Assembly: GCA_951230915.1 (NCBI GenBank)
Contig: OX579638.1
Location: forward strand, 30,026,696-30,090,695
Direction: 5' to 3'
Origin: Antitrichia curtipendula
Taxonomy: Eukaryota > Streptophyta > Bryopsida > Hypnales > Leucodontaceae
Length of the DNA: 64,000 nucleotides
The notes below the pieces were generated by a model, which worked only from the letters and a program-made list of their open reading frames with translations, made no database searches and had not been told where the DNA came from. Both the position numbers and the translations under genes were made by a program. Within the stretch, counting starts at the first letter, position 1. Each line of letters starts with the position of its first letter. Below are positions 58,245 to 64,000 of the stretch, piece by piece.

Positions 58245-60641
58245 CACTCTAATCAGATTACCGTTTCAGTAGTTTAAAGATTTTAATGCACAAGTCCTCC
58301 AGATCTGATCTAACGTTACAAATTCTCCCTCACACTCTAAACCCAAACAATATGAATCCGGATTCCTCCTTTTTGGTTCCTCCTCACACCTTACAAATAC
58401 ACAACCCAAGCTCTCCGTACAACACTTAGAGCCTGAAAAGTCTACTTGGTGGCTCAAATTAAAGTATTGAAATGAAATGCAAACATGAAAGCGCACATGG
58501 ATGGAATGAATGGTCAACAGACCTGACCACTATTTAAAAACTAAAACCAAAAAGCAAAATCAGGGTATCCAACCACTAACGCATCCGAGATATCCGGAAC
58601 GCCAATGGAAGTCATCCCTACAAATCCAGAAATGGGCCCACATACGAAAAATCCGTTCCAGAAAAAACAAAATCCGTAAACTACTACTAAACTTTCTATC
58701 TACCTCTCGCGGCGCGTCTTCTTCGAACTGTTGCTGCCTTGATTCGCAGCTCCCGTCGGACTTGGCTTCACATGAGTCAGCCGGACCGCCGCTCGGGTTT
58801 GAATCTTCCTTGGAACAGGCGGAAGGTCCTCATCCATTTCCGTCTCTGACACGGATCCGGATTTGAAGTCTTCATTTTACGACTCCACGATCTCATTGAC
58901 CTCCTCCAATTCGATGGGAGCCTCTCCTTCCTTCGGTGTCTTCGCTTCCGATGCATCCTCCTCTTGCATGTGATGAAAATCCTATGGATTGGTTCGGGCT
59001 GGATTGGCCACTGCCCCCATCCGCTCGAGGAGATTATTTTGCAGGGTTGGCTGAGACGGGTTCACGGACTCTGACGTTCCAATCTACGCCTGAGCTGGGA
59101 TTTCTGCCTGAGATGAAAGATTCTGCTCTTGAATCGGAACCTTTGCAGTGATCTAACTTTGCTGCGCCAGCCACTTCTACGGAACTTCATGTGGTTTCAG
59201 TAACGATCCCAGTGCCTTCGGTTGTGAACAGATGGAACTCTCACCCAACGGCTTCAGCGAAGTCTGTAGATACGGGTTGGTTGACAAATCCGGAAATGAG
59301 GAGAAGTTCATCACCTGTTCCGGATCTACCTTGAGTCACTAGCGATTGCATCTCCTTCAGCATCCGCTCCATCCTCGCTTAGAAGTCCATGAGGATCATG
59401 ATTACCTTTGATCCGATCACGTGCCCATTCGTCGTCAACTGCACGTAGTAGAGGGTCGCCTTATTCACCAACTCGGCCAGTTGGGTGATGAGTGATTGCA
59501 GGCTCCGAATCACATGAAGGGCATCTTTCTCGTTTCGTCTTGCCAAGGAACATTCTCCTTCCGCCCAATTGGTTCAAGCTTGGAACTCGTCCCGGTCCTT
59601 CTCTAAGTTCTGGATCCGTTCATCCTTCTGACAAATGACTTCCGGATCCGGCCTTTGTGTGATTTCGTCCATGATTTTCTTTGGTTGCACCTTCAATTCC
59701 TCTGCTATCTCCTTTATGAACCCGATCGCTCTCTCGTGTAGGAGACGCGCCTGACCCATCCATTGGAGTCTGACATTGAAAAATTCATGTCCGGATGGCT
59801 TCTCCTCATCTGTAACTAGGTTCGGCTCCACCGGATCTACCTTGAGTTGCTTCCCTCTTTAACTCGGATCCGTCGACTTCCTCTTCGTGCCTCTCCGCCT
59901 GAGTCGGTCTTCCTCCGGTTCCTCCTTAGATTCTGGAACTTCTTCTTGTACCTTGTCCATCAACCGGTACTTAAGAAGCTCGCATCCGGTATCGTAGATG
60001 AGCATCTCATCCGACGTCAGTACGTCCCCGTGATGGTATAGGTGGAACATGTAGGGGCAAATGGGGCTGTACTTGGTTTTGGCAATGTGGTCTGCCAACT
60101 TTGCGACTACCGCTCCAATCACCCTCCCCCAGTTAATAGCTCTCTCCTCCAAGGCTTCAAAAATGGTGTTACCACTGTGACTGTAACCTAGCTAGGTTTT
60201 TCCGGATAAAGGATCGGAACCATAAATTCCAACACTCGCCTATGCCGCTCATTGATGCAGTCTGCAATCGCGTAACCCTCCTTCACATGAGGCGGATTCC
60301 GGAATTTATTCGTGGCGTACTTATCCGCCTTTGAAGCTAGGCCGTCCCTGAACTTCTAGAACTGATACACCTCCGCCTAGACATCTTCCATCTACCCCTT
60401 CCTCTGTCCTCTTACGGTCAGCTTGTACTGGTTCGCCGTTCCGTCAATTAGTTCTTGGATTAGCTCATCATTCTTCAAATTCCACGGCCTCTCCAAAAGT
60501 CCCACACACCCCATTCATCTGAGGTCCTCTTCTAACTCCTAACGGATCGCTAGGTCACTTGGTATGGTCGAACAGTCCATCCGGGTGACAACCAACACCT
60601 TAGCGGATTTGGGATTATTACATTCCGCCATTGGAATCTGA
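58245..60641 (-). pseudogene. Decayed gag-like gene and LTR part of a non-autonomous LTR element (copy 1)
   Basis: From ATG at 60,641 the minus strand reads MAECNNPKSAKV, then KNDELIQELIDGT, KFRDGLASKADKYATNKFRN, INWGRVIGAVVAKLADHI, YSPICPYMFHLYHHGDVLTS and a Glu/Lys-rich segment, with stops in between. Many are TAG where Trp or Gln is expected (for example RKG-stop-MEDV-stop-AEVYQF-stop-KFRDG), as produced by G-to-A (C-to-T on the other strand) change. Towards 58,700 it matches the end of the intact frame at 62,992-63,990. 58,245-58,530 matches the 62,545-62,830 flank. The protein resembles gag-like proteins of plant retroelements; I do not recognise a capsid or zinc knuckle. Confidence 0.65.
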
Positions 60642-60649
60642 CAAACTAC

Positions 60650-61060
60650 ACCTTAATCCGGTCTCACCTCTTTCTATCCATAAACGAACTCTTACCACAC
60701 TTTCTCTCAACTATCTATGCGTGAAGGAGTTTAGGAAGCTTAGAAGTGAAGAGAAATGGGGTGGCGGTGGTCTTTAAGTACCTAATGCGCCGATGTCAGT
60801 TCCCGGATTAGAACTGGATTAGGGTTCCATTCCCGAGACGCATCCCCTAGGCCCTAGCCTTGTAAGCCGGATCTCTAGACCGTAGGTGGCGGCGTTCCGG
60901 TCCATTTCCAGATACTGTACCGTAGCCAGATCAGAAACCTGTTTCCGAATGAAGCTGTATTCCAAACTTGAGCTTCTCCGGAAGAATATCACCGTTTCTT
61001 AAACACAAAACTGAAAATTTTCTAACTTATTACATCTATTCTACTCTATCTATGCAGAAA
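60650..61060. other. Spacer; nothing recognised
   Basis: Promoter or leader-like DNA between the decayed gag-like gene and an unrelated coding remnant; CCGGAT-rich like the LTR sequences nearby. Confidence 0.3.
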
Positions 61061-61936
61061 TCAAGTTTCCGTGTTGTAACACCCATCACTCATCCACGTC
61101 TCGTAACAAACAACCAATTTCTTTTGCCCTTCAATGTCGAGAGACAATGAATCCAATAAAAGAGTATCTGAAATCATTTCTCCCACATTCTCAGAAATAC
61201 GTATCAATTTACTGTTTTTCAATTCCTCAAGCGCATCCAATTTTCCGAGTGCATCAAAAAGTTTCTTAAGGCAAAACTCCATCTGCCCTTTTGAACGCAC
61301 ATTTACAATGGTAAATTCTTCTTTTGACTTTCTCTCTAAGGTTGGAGTGTTTATCGTCCTCCCTTGCTCTTCACCGATGATTGGTCCATAGCTTTTCCAA
61401 GCTTTAGTGGCTGAAGACAATGCACTTGGACCCCTAAAACCCTCGTACAAAAAACTCTCTTGACACGACATATAGTCGAGCTGGTTAAAAGACTTCGAAC
61501 CAATCGACCCACTGTCTTTAATTTGGAAGTCGCCATCTTCATCTTCTGACAAGCATGCATCGTCCAACACCCTCCCTTGCTTCATCACCTTTTCCCACCG
61601 CCTTAGTTGCTCGCTATTTGTCCACTCAGCATATGCAGCCCAATTCAACTTGCAGTTCTATTTTTCCTAACAATAAAATCCTTTAGCCATGCCCAAATTG
61701 ATTAATCTAAAAGACAACAAATAATGATTCTGGCCAATTTGCATCCACAGAAGCTCAAGCTTTCTTAGTGTTGCCTCATCCCTCAAAACATATATCTGTG
61801 ACCATTCTTGTTCACGATAGGTCCTAGGTAATTACACAAGTCTTTGTCCATATAATTGTCTAGTGTCTTCAGGTGCTTGGAATTTATACCACCATAGTGC
61901 AATCCATACTTCTCACTGTCGTACAAGTAATCTAGA
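61061..61936 (-). pseudogene. Unrecognised coding region cut by the LTR element at 61,937
   Basis: The minus strand reads coding-like sequence from the boundary onward: LDYLYDSEKYGLHYGGINSK, then in another register QEWSQIYVLRDEATLRKLEL and MQIGQNHYLLSFRLINLGMA, two TAG stops, and then about 195 codons open to 61,061 (LNWAAYAEWTNSEQLRRWEK, an acidic SEDEDGDFQ, and a helical C-terminus). One frameshift and two stops show decay. The protein is not recognised. Its upstream part would lie beyond the retroelement, past the window end. Confidence 0.5.
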
Positions 61937-62985
61937 TGTAAACACCTTTAACACACAATTGTGGTTAGATGACACGGAAAATCGTCCCAGGGACTCTACT
62001 ATGTTGCTATGAATTTGGATTTAATCGGATTATCTCTCAAACACCCCAAGGGAACCCAAAACCTCTCTTTCCCTCTTCCAGAACTTACTTCTTTCCGGAT
62101 TCTAATCCGGATCCGTCCTTTTCCGGAATCCGGATACAATCACTCTTCGGTTTGTTATACCCCTGTTTTACCTTCAGGGGGTCCGCTTTTACTCTTTGAA
62201 GGGGCAGGGACTCCACCACTTATCAGTTACACAATCCAACATCTACAAAACAACCCAAGACACTCAACAGATCTAAATGTCGCAACGAAGTGGGTCTCCG
62301 TTTCCTCACAGCTTTCCGGATGGCCTATCCGAGAAGCAGGTCATATAGAATCTGGTCTTTCCTCTCCAATACAACGACAGATACACAACTATCCGGATTT
62401 AACACAAGAGAAATTCTATGAGAAAGTAGGTGACACTGCAGTTGGCAGATCTTCCGGTAAGTAGGGGTTTTCCCCTTGGCAGCTGCTTAACTCCGCACGG
62501 AACCACTTCTAGTTCCGGAACCTCACCCTCAACACTCCAATCGGATTACCGTTCCAGTAGTTTAAAGATTCTAAATGCACAAGTCCTACAGATCCGTCCT
62601 AGCTCCGCCATAGATTCTCCCTTACTGTCTCGCTCCAAACAATCATGGAATCCGGATTCCTCCTTCCCAATTCCTCACAACTCTCAAAACACACAAACAC
62701 ACCGCCCAAGTCTTTCAAGAATACTTAAAATATGGAAAGTCCACTTAGTGGCTCAGATCGAAGTAAGGAAATTGAAATGAAACTTCAAATTGCATAAGGA
62801 TGGAATGAATGAGCAACAGACCTGCTCACCATTTAAAAACAAAAACAAAAAGGAAAAAAGGGGCCAAAAATCCCAGTGACCAACCGTTGACGCTTCCGAG
62901 ATACCCGGCGCGCCAAAACTATCCCTAAAAATCCGGATACGGGCCCACACTTACGGAAAATCCGTTCCGGAAACTAAAAAAACTC
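61937..62985 (-). repeat. Likely 3' LTR and downstream region of the gag-like element (copy 2)
   Basis: On the minus strand this follows the gag-like stop and ends ...TTTACA at 61,937, a TG/CA-type LTR end. 61,937-62,515 matches 38,388-38,938 inverted, and 62,545-62,830 matches 58,245-58,530. Polymerase genes are absent between the gag-like frame and the LTR, so the element is non-autonomous. Confidence 0.55.
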
Positions 62986-62991
62986 AAAATC

Positions 62992-63990
62992 CTAACTATC
63001 CGTCCTATCTACTTCCCGCGGCGCGTCTTCTTCGAACTGCTTCCGCCTTGTTTCGCAGCTTTTTTCGGATTGGTCTTGACAGGAGTCGACCGGAGCGCCG
63101 CGCGGGGTTTGAATCTTCCTGGGAGGGGGCGGAAGGTCTTCATCTGTTTCCGTCATGGATCCGGATTCAAAGTCGTCCTTGTTCGAATCCACGATCTCGT
63201 TCACATCCTCCAACTCGTCCAGGTCGATGGGAGTTTCTTTCTCCCTCGGTGCCTCTCCTTCTGGTGCATCCGTCTCCCGCATATGCACAAAATCTTGGGG
63301 GCTTGTTCGAGCTGGATTGGCCACCAACCCCATCCGCTTGATGAGGTTGTTATCCACCATCAATTGTGTCGGTTTTACGGAATCAGAAGTTCCGCCTTGT
63401 ACTGGTGCAGGGGTTCCCACTTCAACTGGTGTTTCCGCCTGAGCCGGAGTACTCTGTTGCTGGGCCGAAACCTTCGTGGCGATCTGACTCCGCTGTGCCA
63501 ACCACCCCTGTGGAATCTCGTGTGGCTTAAGCAATGATCCCAGTCCTTCCGGCTTCGAACGGATGGAGCTCTCGCCCAAATGTTTCACCGGAGTCTGAAG
63601 ATACGGATTGGTTGACAGATCCGGAAACGACGAGAAATTCATCGCCTGTTCCGGATCCACCTGAGCCACCAATGCCTGCATCTCCTTCAAGATCCTCTCC
63701 ATCCTTGTCTGGAAGTCCATCAAGATCATTACCACCTTTGATTCAGTGATGTGCCCATCCGTCACCAACTGCACATTGTAAAGGGCCGCCTTGTTCACCA
63801 AATCCGCTGGTTGGGTGACAAGCGATTGTAAACTGCGGACCATGTTGAGGGCGTCCTTCTCGTTCCATCTCGCCAAAGAACACTCACTATAAGAAAACCA
63901 TGTTTTTGCTGCCGTTGGACCGAAACGTGGCATGTTTTTTCGGATGTCCCACCGTTGCATTGGTAGATTCTGAAAGTGGCCATGAAACAT
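62992..63990 (-). CDS. Gag-like protein of a non-autonomous LTR element (copy 2), 5' part outside the window
   Basis: 332 codons open to the stop at 62,992. Met, Gln and Glu-rich helices (SLQSLVTQPADLVNKAALYN, ILMDFQTRMERILKEMQALV) are followed by a Pro/Thr/Gln linker (AETPVEVGTPAPVQGG), an acidic segment (DLDELEDVNEIVDSNKDDF) and a basic end (PPPPRKIQTPRGAP, KSCETRRKQFEED). No zinc knuckle, protease or polymerase. It may start upstream of 63,990, since copy 1 extends about 1.8 kb in that direction. Frame integrity suggests a recent insertion. Confidence 0.6.
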   Translation of the reverse strand: MFHGHFQNLPMQRWDIRKNMPRFGPTAAKTWFSYSECSLARWNEKDALNMVRSLQSLVTQPADLVNKAALYNVQLVTDGHITESKVVMILMDFQTRMERILKEMQALVAQVDPEQAMNFSSFPDLSTNPYLQTPVKHLGESSIRSKPEGLGSLLKPHEIPQGWLAQRSQIATKVSAQQQSTPAQAETPVEVGTPAPVQGGTSDSVKPTQLMVDNNLIKRMGLVANPARTSPQDFVHMRETDAPEGEAPREKETPIDLDELEDVNEIVDSNKDDFESGSMTETDEDLPPPPRKIQTPRGAPVDSCQDQSEKSCETRRKQFEEDAPREVDRTDS

Positions 63991-64000
63991 GTGGTGTTCT

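Overview
The window reads as nuclear DNA of a plant (streptophyte) with a large, repeat-rich genome. Introns have GT..AG borders, the background is AT-rich, and it holds hAT, CACTA, mariner-like and LTR-type elements plus fragments of typical plant housekeeping genes. Nothing fixes the species; a non-flowering streptophyte is possible but unproven. Most of the window is transposons inserted next to or inside each other. No rRNA, convincing tRNA or CRISPR array was seen.

Layout. 1-4,139: degenerate retroelement and LTR-like DNA. 4,140-18,337: a 14.2-kb CACTA element (13-bp CACTACAACAAAA termini, CAA target duplication, AGTCATATTT-type subterminal repeats at both ends). I find no transposase in it, but it carries exons of two cellular genes: a 3-ketodihydrosphingosine-reductase-like dehydrogenase and a thioredoxin/PDI-like protein. 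18,388-38,379: a 20.0-kb hAT element with YAGGGTTGTC termini and an 8-bp duplication (ACGAGACC). It encodes a large BED/hAT transposase and three cargo genes: A (coiled coil plus RING), B (shares the N-terminal domain of A) and C (protein-kinase-like). 38,388-38,938: the rest of the LTR-like segment that received both insertions, which itself interrupts a relic transposase tail of the same hAT family (38,939 to about 39,735). 40-50.4 kb: an intron-containing transposase-like gene (+), convergent with an intron-containing coiled-coil/RING gene (-); both have minisatellites in introns, and a 218-bp hairpin element lies in the promoter of the second. 50.4-58.2 kb: mostly unrecognised DNA with a GC-rich candidate exon near 53.5-53.9 kb and a small CACTA-type hairpin. 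58.2-64 kb: two copies of a gag-like non-autonomous LTR element (-), one badly decayed, the other inserted into an unrecognised coding region.

The most interesting system is the 20-kb hAT element. Arrays of one short CpG-containing motif (GTCCGA/TCGGAC) lie just inside both termini and also 220-300 bp upstream of the start codon of every one of its four genes, in several cases directly abutting a TATA-like box. This suggests that one DNA-binding protein, plausibly the BED-finger transposase, recognises both the transposon ends and all cargo promoters, making the element a self-regulated multigene transposon. The three cargo frames are long but broken by four in-frame stops, all TGA, plus one frameshift.
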